Part shown: one piece after another, positions 52,308-61,745 of the stretch | Numbering within the stretch: position 1 is the stretch's first letter | Layout of the letters: every line of letters begins with the position of its first letter | Origin: CAYSWH01 sp964434775 | GTDB taxonomy: Bacteria > Patescibacteriota > JACMRA01 | NCBI GenBank assembly: GCA_964434775.1 | Contig: CAYSWH010000006.1 | Span: 1-64,000 of the forward strand | DNA length: 64,000 bases | Direction: 5' to 3' | Made by a program: the position numbers and the translations under genes | The notes under the pieces: generated by a model | Seen by the model: the letters and a program-made list of their open reading frames with translations, nothing else | Told to the model about the DNA's origin: nothing | The model's database searches: none

Positions 52308-53738
52308 CTAGAAAAAACTAAGGGAGTTATTCTTGTAGTTGATTAACTTGTTGTCACGTAGACAGAATTGATATTTTTCATATACATTTCCAAAGCAGCT
52401 AGCGTCGTTAATCCATAACGAAGGGTAGTATTTGGTTATTGACGGATTGGGAATCTCTTTATCATACCAAGCTGAATAGACTTGACTTTCAGAATAAACT
52501 AATATCCTTTTCCAGGGAGCATAATAATTCAATTCCATTTGTTTAAAATCTCCTTGAAGTTTTACCTTTCCTAAATACTTATAATCTTCCGGGAAGAAAT
52601 TAAAAACAAAGAGATCATCTTTTTCGTCCAGCCAGATAACCAAATTTTCTTGACTGCCAACTAGTTTGACCTCCTCGGCCAATTGTCTCCAATTTTGTTT
52701 GTTTGAATCAGGAACATAAAACAAGTTGTCGGCTATCTTAAATATTATGCCTTGGAAAGAATTTTTTACGGCAAAATAATCCGACGGATAGTCATAAACA
52801 TTTTCTACGCTATTTCTGAGTAGGAGTAGTTGGTTGTTTGTTGAATAAATATTTTGAGATAAGTCAAAACTGTTATTTATGATTTCCCTATTTCTGGTAA
52901 AGCTAAAAATTTTTTCACCTTGTAAGAGCCAAATATTATCAGGAGCGCTGGTATAAGTCAGGCCATCTATGTGGTTGGTTAAAAATGAATATTCATCTTC
53001 TTCAAAATCATAGTTCCATAGCTTGCCGTTTTCATCAAGTATTAAACAGTTAGTTTCATCAATTTTAGCTGCTGAAATTACCCTAAAAGGCATTTCTTCA
53101 AAATCTTTGAGAAACCATTTTCCTTCAAACCTGGTAATTATCAATTGCTGATTTAAATTCCAGTAGGTATCCTCTTGAAGTAGCTTCCATTTACCAGGAA
53201 ATATTTTTCTTTTGACATTAGTTGCAACTTCTTCTCTTTGATCCAAAAATTGCCCGAAACTGTAGGTGCCAACAAACAATTTGTCTTGATCGGTAAAAAG
53301 GACATACTTATTGGATAATATGGTCAGAGGCTCTAAAATTTCTTTTGCAAAATCTTCCACCTCTTCAGAATTTTTTGGTAAGAGAAAGAGCTTGGTAATT
53401 TTTACCGAAGTGTTTTTATCAGGCTCTGCCCACAAGGTGAATTTTTCTTCTACGTACTCTTCCTTTTCGATTTTAAGTTGTAGAACTTGATTATCCGTGG
53501 CCATTAAATCTCCGGGAGTCTTGTCTAGTATTTGGTTTTCATGGTTATATAGTCTTGCTCCACTTGGAAATGTTTCTATCCGAAAATCCAAAGTATTCTC
53601 GATTTCTAAACTGCTCCCGCTTCCCTTGCTTTGTAGCTTGAGATTATACCCTAAAGAATAAATAATCAAAAAAGGGGCTACTAAAATAAAAAATACACTA
53701 AATATTCGAAATATTTTCTGTCTGTATCGTGGTATCAT
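52308..53738 (-). CDS. Membrane-anchored PEGA-domain protein
   Basis: An N-terminal membrane helix (FSVFFILVAPFLIIYSLGYN) is followed by a PEGA domain at about 45-110 (RIETFPSGARLYNHENQILDKTPGDL, family v.S.P.gA.V.vdG...G.TP). The remaining 360 residues form repeating beta-strand units (WLDEKDDLFVFNF and similar) that could be a propeller-like external domain. The function is unknown. It is in the surface-protein run on the minus strand. Confidence 0.75.
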   Translation of the reverse strand: MIPRYRQKIFRIFSVFFILVAPFLIIYSLGYNLKLQSKGSGSSLEIENTLDFRIETFPSGARLYNHENQILDKTPGDLMATDNQVLQLKIEKEEYVEEKFTLWAEPDKNTSVKITKLFLLPKNSEEVEDFAKEILEPLTILSNKYVLFTDQDKLFVGTYSFGQFLDQREEVATNVKRKIFPGKWKLLQEDTYWNLNQQLIITRFEGKWFLKDFEEMPFRVISAAKIDETNCLILDENGKLWNYDFEEDEYSFLTNHIDGLTYTSAPDNIWLLQGEKIFSFTRNREIINNSFDLSQNIYSTNNQLLLLRNSVENVYDYPSDYFAVKNSFQGIIFKIADNLFYVPDSNKQNWRQLAEEVKLVGSQENLVIWLDEKDDLFVFNFFPEDYKYLGKVKLQGDFKQMELNYYAPWKRILVYSESQVYSAWYDKEIPNPSITKYYPSLWINDASCFGNVYEKYQFCLRDNKLINYKNNSLSFF

Positions 53739-53881
53739 AATTATGACAGTCTTTATTTATTTCTTCTAAAAAACTTTTAAAACAGGTTGTTGTCAACAAC
53801 CAAATAGGCTGTATTTTCAGTTTATCTTAGTTTTATGATGATGGCAATTTGGCAAGTGAAAAGTTTGTCAAAATAGTTAAA

Positions 53882-54574
53882 TTAAATACAGCTATTCTCC
53901 TGATCCGAAAATTCTACGGTGATCTTTTCGAATCCGGACTTTTGAAAAATATTTTTAAAGTTATCTTGAGTGCTGTTTCTAGCCTTTTCCAATATTTCAT
54001 CCTGACAAGCCGCCTTTCTTAATGACTGTTTACCCTTTGAGTTTATTTCTCTTAAAAAAGTATTACTTAATTCAGTTTGCAACCTACTATCATAGACAGT
54101 TTTGAGCCTTACGGAGATGCTTTCTTCATCGTCCACTACCTTGGTTTCTTCTGCTATAATTTCGGTAGTAAAAATTTCCGGCTGAGGGAAAGTTATTTTT
54201 AAACTTTTTTCATTTAAGTCCACCTCAACGTCCTTTTCTTCCACTTTACTAAGATCTATACCAGCAACCACATTACCTGTAACTTCTACAGTCTGAACTT
54301 TGCTGTCTTCCAGAATTGTAATTCCAAATATTTCTATGACCTCCTTACTAAACTCAACTTGTATTTCCGACCGGATTTTTTCTTCGACGGTTTCAAGACG
54401 ATTTAGAGACCTCACCTGCAAAATCAGGGCTTTTTCTCCAACTCTAGTTTGAACTGTTTCGTTATTTTCTTGACCGGAATTGGAATAATAGTAAAAGCCG
54501 ACACTTATAATAGCGACTAATATTAATAATGAAAGAATCGCAAACAAAGCGAGTTGATTTTTTTTGGAAAGCAT
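53882..54574 (-). CDS. DUF4230-like membrane-anchored protein
   Basis: One N-terminal membrane helix (LFAILSLLILVAIISVGFYYY), then a region with LILQVRSLNRLETVEEKI and VTGNVVAGIDLSKVEEKDVEVDLNEKSLKITFPQPEIFTTEI. This matches the DUF4230 pattern (eL.T.e......gt..aGiDLsk......v....i.i.lP.p.i). The C-terminus is helical with two cysteines. The function is unknown. It lies 22 nt after the transglycosylase-like gene. Confidence 0.75.
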   Translation of the reverse strand: MLSKKNQLALFAILSLLILVAIISVGFYYYSNSGQENNETVQTRVGEKALILQVRSLNRLETVEEKIRSEIQVEFSKEVIEIFGITILEDSKVQTVEVTGNVVAGIDLSKVEEKDVEVDLNEKSLKITFPQPEIFTTEIIAEETKVVDDEESISVRLKTVYDSRLQTELSNTFLREINSKGKQSLRKAACQDEILEKARNSTQDNFKNIFQKSGFEKITVEFSDQENSCI

Positions 54575-54596
54575 CCTTTATTTGGAAATATTTATG

Positions 54597-55292
54597 CTAT
54601 TTACAAGTCCATTGATATGCCTGACCATTGGCAAACATCCAAGTAGCCACTTGAATTTGGTGGGCAGGATTCCAAATATCAGCTCCTGACAAACCCATCA
54701 TGCCGGCATAGCTTCTGAAAGTATTGAGGTGAAACTGGAATAACCCTAAGTACTTACCGTTGTTACTAGCCATGGCATTACCACTGCTTTCACACATCAT
54801 TACTCTAATTAGCTGAGAAGGGTTACATCCGTATACACTACACCATTGGATAATTTGATTGGAATAACTGCCTGAAGGAACTGGACTTTGACCGCCAACT
54901 CCATATTGCTGATTTGCAGAAACTGCACTTTGTTGTCTTTTCTTAGCTGCTTCTTCTTCTAGTCTTTTTTGTTCGGCAACTCTTCTTGCTTCTTCCTCTT
55001 TTTCTTTTCTAATTCTTTCTTCCTCCAATTGCTGATTGATAATAACGGCAACTTTCTCCTGCTTTTGCTTTCTCAAAGCTTCTCCTCCATAAACGTATAT
55101 TTCGTTTTCCAAAATATTATTTACCGGAATTGTTTTTTTGCTTTCCCCTGATTTATGAGAGTATGTCGATTTATAGCTATAAACTTTATAAGCGTATTGA
55201 GTGTTTTGTGCCTCTTCTGTTACTTGTGACGGAGCTACGTTGCCTCCGATTAATCCTAAACTCAATACAATGCTCGAAATAATAATTACCAT
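54597..55292 (-). CDS. Secreted lytic-transglycosylase-like protein
   Basis: A signal peptide or anchor (MVIIISSIVLSLGLIGG) precedes a charged coiled coil (about 80-120, EEERIRKEKEEEARRVAEQKRLEEEAAKKR) and a C-terminal lysozyme-like/SLT domain (about 145-231). Its features are the catalytic-type Glu in MMCESSGNAMASNNGKYLGLFQFHLNTF (family ic.ESgg....nnG..yGlfQf...tw) and NPAHQIQVATWMFANGQAYQWTC. It probably cleaves or remodels peptidoglycan during growth or division. It is the promoter-proximal gene of the envelope run 55292-49101. Confidence 0.85.
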   Translation of the reverse strand: MVIIISSIVLSLGLIGGNVAPSQVTEEAQNTQYAYKVYSYKSTYSHKSGESKKTIPVNNILENEIYVYGGEALRKQKQEKVAVIINQQLEEERIRKEKEEEARRVAEQKRLEEEAAKKRQQSAVSANQQYGVGGQSPVPSGSYSNQIIQWCSVYGCNPSQLIRVMMCESSGNAMASNNGKYLGLFQFHLNTFRSYAGMMGLSGADIWNPAHQIQVATWMFANGQAYQWTCK

Positions 55293-55656
55293 AGATCTTT
55301 GTAGGGGGCTAACCTACATATTTTTAATAGCCGATACTCTATCCCGGATTAAGTCCATAATAGAGATTATCTATTTCGAAAATCTAGTATAAAACAAAAT
55401 TATTTATTTGTAAAGTCTTTTTTGTGATTCTTAAATTTTCCTTAATTTCTAGGCAAATACTATTCAATTACCAACTTTAACCGGAATTTTTACAACTTAC
55501 AATTGGGGAACAGTTAAAATATTAGAATTAAATTTAGTTCTGTTAGACAAGGTAACTCTATGATTCGTCGAAAAAAGTCGTCTTGGTACTAATATGTGTC
55601 CCCCAAAGGAAACGGACGGCACTTAGGCCGTCTCTTTTTACTTGTAATAGCAATAA
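55293..55656. other. Spacer between nrdD and the transglycosylase gene
   Basis: No protein gene is supported. The only clear element is a plus-strand terminator at 55615-55639 that does not fit the surrounding minus-strand genes. A 10-codon frame at 55560-55592 (MIRRKKSSWY) precedes it. Confidence 0.4.
55615..55639 (+). terminator. Plus-strand terminator-like hairpin without an obvious gene
   Basis: GACGGC/GCCGTC with a six-base loop is followed by TCTTTTT on the plus strand. The minus-strand side lacks a T tract, so it is poorly suited to end nrdD. It may end a small plus-strand transcript arising within 55300-55600. Confidence 0.6.
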
Positions 55657-57489
55657 CTATACCTTAAACTCAAGCCTGTCGTGAAATTCAGCCTGCTTTC
55701 CTTTATTCCATTGCTCAATAGGCCTTATATAGCCTACTACCCTGGAGTAAACTTCACATTCTTTGCCGCATTTTTGACAGGTGTGCTGTTCACCGTGAAT
55801 ATATCCGTGTTCCGGACAAATGCTAAAAGTAGGGGTTAAGGTAAAGTAAGGTAAGTGGTAGTTTTCGGCAATTCTTTTGACTAGTACTTTAATACTTTCA
55901 ATATCATCCACTCTCTCACCCAGAAAACCATGTAAAACCGTACCACCTGTATATTTGGTTTGCAAGTTATCCTGTAATTCTAAAGCTTCAAAAATATCTT
56001 CAGTGTAACCTACAGGTAATTGACTGGAGTTTGTGTAATAAGGTTCAGCCTGACTAACTTTTACGTGTCTGTCGTTAGCAAAAACAATTTCCGGGTTTTT
56101 TTTCTGGTCAATTTTTGCCAATCTATAGCTGGTACCTTCCGCCGGAGTTGCCTCCAGGTTGTAAAGGTGTGAAGTATCTTCTTGGTACTTAGAGATCCTT
56201 TCTCTCATGAAATCCAAGATTTCGGCACTTAGTTTTTGTCCTTCAGCAGTAGCGATATCTTTTTCGATGAAATTAAGAAGTAGCTCGTTCATGCCGATCA
56301 ATCCTATAGTTGAGAAGTGGTTAGCCCAATAGGTTCCGTTCTTCATCTTAATATTTTGGAGGTAGTATTTTGAGTAAGGGTAAAGTCCTTTTTCAGTTAG
56401 TTCTTCGATTAACTCTCTTTTTATTTCCAAGCTATCTCTTGCCAGGTCCATAAGGCTAGCTAAATTAGCCATTAATTCAGGCCTACTGGAAGAATTATAA
56501 CCAAGTCTCGGAAGATTAATTGTTACTACCCCGATAGATCCTGTAAGGGGGTTGGAACCAAAAAGACCCCCCCCTCTTTTTCTTAATTCACGGTTATCCA
56601 ATCTTAATCGACAGCACATACTCCTGGCATCTTCCGGATTCATGTCTGAATTGATGTAATTAGAAAAGGTAGGGATGCCGTATTTAGCGGTCATCTCCCA
56701 AATTTTATCGTAGCGACTATCATTCCAGTCAAAATCTTTAGTGATATTATAAGTTGGTAAGGGGAAAGTAAAAATTCTCCCGTTGGCATCGCCTTCCAAC
56801 ATTACTTCGGCAAAAGCCTGGTTAATCATGTCCATTTCTTCCTGAAAATCTCCGTACTTTTCTGACATCACTTCTCCACCGATAAGCACATTCTCTCTTG
56901 CCAGATAGCTAGGCGGGTTAACATCCATGGTAATATTGAAAAACGGAGTTTGAAAGCCAACTCTGGTTGGAACATTTACATTATAAACAAATGATTGCAG
57001 GGCTTGTTTTACAGTCTCATAGGACAGGTTGTCTTTTCTTACAAATGGTGCAAGGAGTGTATCAAAATTACTAAAGGCTTGGGCCCCGGCGGTTTCACCT
57101 TGCAAAGTATATATAAAGTTGACTACTTGACCTAGGGCAGAATTAAAATGCTTGGCCGGTTTGCAGGCGATTTTTCCGGCTACACCGTTAAAACCGATAC
57201 GTAACAAATCTTGCAAATCCCAACCGCAACAGTAAGCGTTTAGTTCGCCCATGTCGTGGACATGGAAGTCGCCCTCTTGGTGAGCTTTAGCAATATTTTC
57301 GGGGTATACTTCTTGTAACCAGTAATCTTTGGTTACCTCGTTACTAATATAATTTCTCATTCCTTGGAGTGAGTAACTCATATTTGCATTTTCTTTGACT
57401 TGCCAGTCCAAGACCTCCATGTATTTTTTTACCAGATCTGCGCTTTTTTCTTTGACCAGATTCTGAATATTTAGATTTACATTTGCCAT
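55657..57489 (-). CDS. nrdD: Anaerobic ribonucleoside-triphosphate reductase (class III)
   Basis: This glycyl-radical enzyme makes deoxynucleotides without oxygen. Features are FHVHDMGELNAYCCGWDL, FVYNVNVPTRVGFQTPFFNITMD, the active-site cysteine region RSMCCRL, the zinc site CPEHGYIHGEQHTCQKCGKEC and the C-terminal glycyl-radical loop RVVGYIRPIEQWNKGK. At 610 residues it lacks the N-terminal ATP-cone of the long forms (over 700), so dATP feedback through that domain is absent. The activase is probably nrdG at 21365. Its presence indicates life in low-oxygen conditions. Confidence 0.97.
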   Translation of the reverse strand: MANVNLNIQNLVKEKSADLVKKYMEVLDWQVKENANMSYSLQGMRNYISNEVTKDYWLQEVYPENIAKAHQEGDFHVHDMGELNAYCCGWDLQDLLRIGFNGVAGKIACKPAKHFNSALGQVVNFIYTLQGETAGAQAFSNFDTLLAPFVRKDNLSYETVKQALQSFVYNVNVPTRVGFQTPFFNITMDVNPPSYLARENVLIGGEVMSEKYGDFQEEMDMINQAFAEVMLEGDANGRIFTFPLPTYNITKDFDWNDSRYDKIWEMTAKYGIPTFSNYINSDMNPEDARSMCCRLRLDNRELRKRGGGLFGSNPLTGSIGVVTINLPRLGYNSSSRPELMANLASLMDLARDSLEIKRELIEELTEKGLYPYSKYYLQNIKMKNGTYWANHFSTIGLIGMNELLLNFIEKDIATAEGQKLSAEILDFMRERISKYQEDTSHLYNLEATPAEGTSYRLAKIDQKKNPEIVFANDRHVKVSQAEPYYTNSSQLPVGYTEDIFEALELQDNLQTKYTGGTVLHGFLGERVDDIESIKVLVKRIAENYHLPYFTLTPTFSICPEHGYIHGEQHTCQKCGKECEVYSRVVGYIRPIEQWNKGKQAEFHDRLEFKV

Positions 57490-57930
57490 AATATTTTCTT
57501 ATTTTTTTTACATCCCTTTGTAACTTAAATGTTTGGAAAGTACTCTTATTTAACGTTAACGACTAAAAAGGTGACTTAATAAGCTAGCCTAATCAGATTT
57601 ATTTTTTTAAAAAAATATGTCAAATACTGACTATCCAAAAATACCTTTAAATAAAGAAAAAAAAGCATAATTTCATATAAATTATATGATGTAATACTTG
57701 ATAAGCAATATTATTTTAAGATAATACACATTATGTAGTATGTACTACTCGAATTAATGGGAGCAAAAAGATTTACGATACACAAACTGGGTTCTCCGGA
57801 AAGTTTAATACTACATATAGATTTATGGATTTCGAATATTTATTTTTTTAATTTGGAAATATTAGTATAATTCAGTAAAAGAAGCTGGAAAAGATTATCT
57901 ATAAAATTAACATGTTAACTGATTTTCGAT
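57490..57930. other. AT-rich spacer upstream of nrdD
   Basis: No convincing gene in 441 nt. Short plus-strand frames at 57616-57669 and 57757-57849 have no recognisable content. A loose palindromic run near 57725-57745 was compared with the NrdR box and does not match well. Confidence 0.3.
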
Positions 57931-59154
57931 TTATGCAAAATTTTTTAGTATGAAGCTAAGATTTTCTTTTAAATAATCAATATCTTTTTGGTTGTTGTTT
58001 AGCCCTAAAGATATTCTAAGTAGTTGAGGATATTCCTTAAGATGTTTCAAATAATAATAGCAACAATGATAGCCGGTTCGGCACATAATTCCTTTTTCAC
58101 CCAAAAAACCACCCAGTTTGTAGCTCTCTATATTATCAGAGTAAACTGAAACAACAGAGCTCGGTTTATCGTTAAGTATTTTTAACCCGTCAATTTTCTG
58201 TAACGACGCAAAAAGATAATCAGCTAGAGACTTTTCATATTCAAGGGCATTCTGACTGTTCCTTTGAAAATTGTTTTTCCAGAGAATAGCTTGATTGAGT
58301 CCCACGATTCCGGCAAAATTTTGAAGTCCCGGTTCCAATCTGGCAAATAATTCTTCATCCTCCTCAATAAGCTCAAAATTGTCTTTGTCGTTATCGGTAA
58401 TAGTGCTACCGCCAATATAATAAGTATCCATCTGCTTAACCAGAGGTTTCTTGATAATTCCAAAGCCTAAACTGGGGCCGTACATCTTGTGTCCGGAACT
58501 TACAACCACGTCAAAATCAACTTCATGAAGAATTTGGTGATTATGACCAAAAGTTTGACAGGCATCCAAAATTAAAATCCCTCCCTGCCTGTGAACATCT
58601 TCAGCAAGCTGTTTGGCATTTGTAAGATGAACTCCGTCATAATTAGTAGTAGAGTTGACGATTACGACTGATTTTTCCAGATCCTTATCTTGGTAATTTA
58701 AACTACCATCGGAGTTTCTGGATAATACCTTCCTTTGTTTGTTTCTATTTTTGGCCCAAGTGATACTCGGTAGAAAGACCGAACTGTGTTCCACTTCTGA
58801 AGTAACAACACTGTCAAAAATATCCGGAAGTTGATGAAGTGCCAAGTTAATAGCACTTGTAGCATTCAGACCAAAGTAAACAGTATATTCATTTGGAGAC
58901 TTCTTAACCAGCTTGAGTAAGTTGTGTCTACATTCTTCTACTTTCTTATCTACTTCTTGACCCCACTTGTATTTAACTCGATGACCGCAGGCATTAAAAT
59001 TATGAAAGTAATCTTTTTGAGCTTCAATTACACTTTCAGGCCTCAAGGTTTGGCAGGAAGAGTCAAAATAGTAATCTTGAGCTTTGAGATAACCAAAATC
59101 TTGGGCATTGCTTACATTTTGAGTTTGTTTCTTATTGAGAAGTTTACTGAGCAT
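57931..59154 (-). CDS. Class V aminotransferase / SufS-like cysteine desulfurase
   Basis: The PLP lysine is in VVSSGHKMYGPSLGFGII (family .ShKlyGP.G.G.l). Other markers are the N-terminal YFDSSCQTLRPESVIEA, HSSVFLPSITWA (family EHHSN..PW), ILDACQTFGH (family D.AQ...H), and MCRTGYHCCYYYL, with cysteines where SufS has its persulfide-carrying Cys (R.GhHCaqp). It probably supplies sulfur for Fe-S clusters or tRNA thiolation. No sufBCD or iscU is adjacent. It follows the FNR-like gene by 19 nt in the same operon. Confidence 0.85.
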   Translation of the reverse strand: MLSKLLNKKQTQNVSNAQDFGYLKAQDYYFDSSCQTLRPESVIEAQKDYFHNFNACGHRVKYKWGQEVDKKVEECRHNLLKLVKKSPNEYTVYFGLNATSAINLALHQLPDIFDSVVTSEVEHSSVFLPSITWAKNRNKQRKVLSRNSDGSLNYQDKDLEKSVVIVNSTTNYDGVHLTNAKQLAEDVHRQGGILILDACQTFGHNHQILHEVDFDVVVSSGHKMYGPSLGFGIIKKPLVKQMDTYYIGGSTITDNDKDNFELIEEDEELFARLEPGLQNFAGIVGLNQAILWKNNFQRNSQNALEYEKSLADYLFASLQKIDGLKILNDKPSSVVSVYSDNIESYKLGGFLGEKGIMCRTGYHCCYYYLKHLKEYPQLLRISLGLNNNQKDIDYLKENLSFILKNFA

Positions 59155-59173
59155 AAAAAATTTTAATAATTAA

Positions 59174-59926
59174 TTACTTATTTTTAGGTTTAGACTTACC
59201 GTATTTTTCTGTAAAGATTTTATTTTCAAAAACACCGATTTGAACAAGTGCCAATTTCATGTCGTCTACCATTTCGGGGTTGCCGCAAATATAAAAATCA
59301 GACTCTTCAGGTCTAACTAAAGTTTGAGGAACGGATTCCGTAACTCTACCTTGTAAATCCAGATCAGTAACTTGAGAGTGTCTGGAAGTCAGATAAAACT
59401 TAAAATTAGGGTATTCCTCTTTATTGTTAATTATTTCCGCAAAAAATCTTTTGATATATTTATCTTCATTAAAACTTAGCCCAAAAAAAACTGAGACACT
59501 CTGAAGAGGGTTGTCAGCCAAAGATTGATAAACCATAGGGATGAAAGGAGCAACACCTGTACCGGTGGCAATAAAGACTTTCGGTCTATCATTCTGCACC
59601 AGATTAAACCTGCCGTTTGGACCTATTGCTTCAACCTCTATATCTTCTTGCACTTCTTCAAAGAAATGAGAAGAAGGTCCGTTTGGTCTGGTACTAACGA
59701 TAAAAGAAATATATGTACCAGTGCTAATTTCCGGTAAATCCTTGAGTAAAAAATCTTCTTTTTTGAAACAGTTGGCTATTGAGTAAGCTCGGTGAGTACC
59801 TTCCTGAGTTTCCAAGAGAAAATACTGTCCGGGTTTAAATTGTATTTCCAAATCGGAGTAAAAAACAAAGTAATAAGTGTGTGGAGCAAGAGAATTTTTT
59901 TTGATTAATTTAAACTTGGATTTCAT
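59174..59926 (-). CDS. Ferredoxin-NADP(+) reductase-like flavoprotein
   Basis: The two-domain FNR fold is visible. The FAD domain has FKPGQYFLLE and RAYSIAN (family RxYS). The NAD(P) domain has FIATGTGVAPFIPMV (family GTGiaPf), VFFGLSFNEDKYI, and DFYICGNPEMVDDMKLALVQ (family ..yvCGp..mv.....~L), ending EKYG. The 250 residues fit single-chain bacterial FNR/Fpr enzymes. It could pass electrons between NAD(P)H and ferredoxin or flavodoxin, for example to support the adjacent cysteine desulfurase or NrdD/NrdG chemistry. Confidence 0.88.
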   Translation of the reverse strand: MKSKFKLIKKNSLAPHTYYFVFYSDLEIQFKPGQYFLLETQEGTHRAYSIANCFKKEDFLLKDLPEISTGTYISFIVSTRPNGPSSHFFEEVQEDIEVEAIGPNGRFNLVQNDRPKVFIATGTGVAPFIPMVYQSLADNPLQSVSVFFGLSFNEDKYIKRFFAEIINNKEEYPNFKFYLTSRHSQVTDLDLQGRVTESVPQTLVRPEESDFYICGNPEMVDDMKLALVQIGVFENKIFTEKYGKSKPKNK

Positions 59927-60167
59927 AATGGCTTTTTGCAGATTCTAGATTAGTTTTTATGTTTTAGCAACCAAATATTTTATTAAAATAATTAAGTAAT
60001 TAAGTTTAATGCCTTGAATCAAACATGGTTGGAAACAGATGATAAAATTAAAAAGTCGTAAATTTAGTAGGGAGTCAAAAAATGATTGACTTCAAAAAAA
60101 CACAAGCTTGCATTATTTGGTTAACTTAGATAGAATTTGGCCGGCAAGTAATTAATAAGAAGAAGAT

Positions 60168-60821
60168 ATGTCATTTACCAAAGAATGTTGGCTGGAAAAC
60201 GAAGAAGTTTTTGAGAAAATTTTGAATTTACCGTTTAATCAAGAATTAATGAAAGGATGTTTGGATATAAATAAGTTCAAATTCTATATTTATCAAGATT
60301 CGCTGTATTTGGAAGATTACGGAAAAGCTTTGGCTCTAATTGCATCGAGATTGGATAATATAGATTATGTGGCTGATTTTTTGGACTTTGCCAAGGGTGC
60401 TATAACCGTTGAAAGAATTTTACACAAAAATTTTTTTCAGGAATTTTCCATAAATATAAAATCCGGTAAATCGCCCTCCTGTTTTTCTTATACTAATTAT
60501 CTACTCTCTCAAGCAATGCTTGCTTCCATAGAAGTCGCTGTGGCTGCTATTCTCCCTTGTTTTTGGGTTTATATGGAGGTTGGGAATTATATTTACAAAA
60601 ATAACTCTAATACAAACAACCCGTACCAAAAATGGATTGATACATATTCCGGAGAGGAGTTTCAAGCGGCAACTCAAAAAGCAATTGAAATTACTGAAGA
60701 GTTAGCTCAAAAAACTACCGATAATAATCGTAAATTGATGAAAGAAGCTTATCAAAATTGCATCCGATTGGAATGGATGTTTTGGGATAGTGCATACAAG
60801 TTAGAAAAGTGGCAGCCTTAG
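60168..60821 (+). CDS. tenA: TenA-family thiaminase II / aminopyrimidine aminohydrolase
   Basis: The all-helical 217-residue protein keeps the TenA active-site positions: Asp in YIYQDSLYLEDYGKAL, Tyr in CFSYTNYLL, the catalytic Cys in AILPCFWVYMEVGNYI, Tyr in KWIDTYSGEEF, and Glu in RLEWMFWDSAY. TenA salvages thiamine breakdown products by hydrolysing the aminopyrimidine. No other thiamine genes are in the window and no TPP riboswitch is seen upstream. A salvage role suits an organism with few vitamin pathways. Confidence 0.93.
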   Translation: MSFTKECWLENEEVFEKILNLPFNQELMKGCLDINKFKFYIYQDSLYLEDYGKALALIASRLDNIDYVADFLDFAKGAITVERILHKNFFQEFSINIKSGKSPSCFSYTNYLLSQAMLASIEVAVAAILPCFWVYMEVGNYIYKNNSNTNNPYQKWIDTYSGEEFQAATQKAIEITEELAQKTTDNNRKLMKEAYQNCIRLEWMFWDSAYKLEKWQP

Positions 60822-61044
60822 GACGGTTATATATAATGAAAATTTAATAGTTTCTTGAGTATTTGCCGATAAGTCGTACAGAAACAGCCTGTAAAAGGGT
60901 TTTTATTTATGCGGTTGCTATTAAATCTCATCTTAAAGCTTATTTTATATTAGTATAAAGTACTTTTATCACAAAATATGCTCAAAATTTACTACCCAAG
61001 CGAACCGGTTTCGTTCAATCATATTTTTTACTTAATTGTTCTTT

Positions 61045-61568
61045 ATGTCTAAATTATTCAATCTTTGCTTACTATTTTTAAGTTTAGTTTTAAGTTTTTC
61101 CTTAGTTAATCCTTTAACTGCTTCAGCACAAAGTAGTTTAGGTAGCTACAAATTTGTTGTTCCTGATTTTTATTCGGCTCCTTCATATGGCAATTTTTGC
61201 GTTGTCGGCCATAGTGAAAATAGGAATCTTAATGGAGTTGAGCATCAATTATCAGCAGGTGAGTATGAAGTAAAATATCTTACTTTTGGAAGCGAGTATG
61301 ATAATAACTGTAATTCGACCGGTGATATCGGAGAGGTAGTTGACACCGGTACTATGACCATCGCTTCTGATTCGCTCACCACAATTACCTTGGATAGACA
61401 AGAAAACTTGGAGATTGGGGAGCCGGAGAATAGTTCAGAAACTTCAAAAATTCCAAATGTTACCCCCGAACTGGAGGTTATGACCTAATTGGTCAAATTA
61501 TGTTAGGCGTGTTTGGGTTAGTCTCTCTTGGAGCAATCTATTTATCTCTAAAACCGATTAAGGAATAG
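61045..61568 (+). pseudogene. LPXTG-like surface protein gene with a C-run frameshift before the anchor
   Basis: The signal peptide is clear (LFNLCLLFLSLVLSFSLVNPLTASAQ, cut after SAQ). The mature part is a small beta-rich domain with cysteines at about 52 and 89. The reading frame ends at 61488 (VTPELEVMT). Adding one C to the CCCCC run at 61463-61467 gives instead TPRTGGYDLIGQIM and continues to the stop at 61568. That tail is nearly the same as that of the next gene: an LPXTG-like motif (TPRTGG), a membrane helix and KPIKE. The frameshift is an indel, a phase-variable tract, or a sequencing error. Start is ATG 61045, not TTG 61036. Confidence 0.75.
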
Positions 61569-61615
61569 TATAAAAAATCTTGATCGTAATTTAGCCGGCT
61601 GTGATAGCCGATTTT
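61525..61615 (+). repeat. Anchor-plus-terminator duplication, copy 1
   Basis: About 90 nt covering the last helix of the anchor (SLGAIYLSLKPIKE), the stop and the terminator are nearly identical to 62398-62487. Differences are few single bases, one of which lengthens the second terminator stem. Confidence 0.85.
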
Positions 61616-61616
61616 T
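61595..61616 (+). terminator. Terminator after the first anchored-protein gene
   Basis: Stem CGGCT/AGCCG with loop GTGAT is followed by ATTTTT. It is nearly identical to the terminator at 62467-62488. Confidence 0.8.
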
Positions 61617-61745
61617 CTATACACAAATTAAATTTAAGACCTACTAAAAATTACAGGTGAAATATTTTTTGATTTTATTCGTATAGTTTACTGACAGGCA
61701 AAAAATTAAGCTGCCTTGTTTTTAAAAACTCTAATCTGTTTATAT

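Noticed and set aside
57720..57750. Possible NrdR box upstream of nrdD
   Set aside because: The run is only loosely palindromic and does not match the paired 16-nt NrdR consensus.
59940..60167. TPP riboswitch upstream of tenA
   Set aside because: The conserved CTGAGA-type elements are absent.
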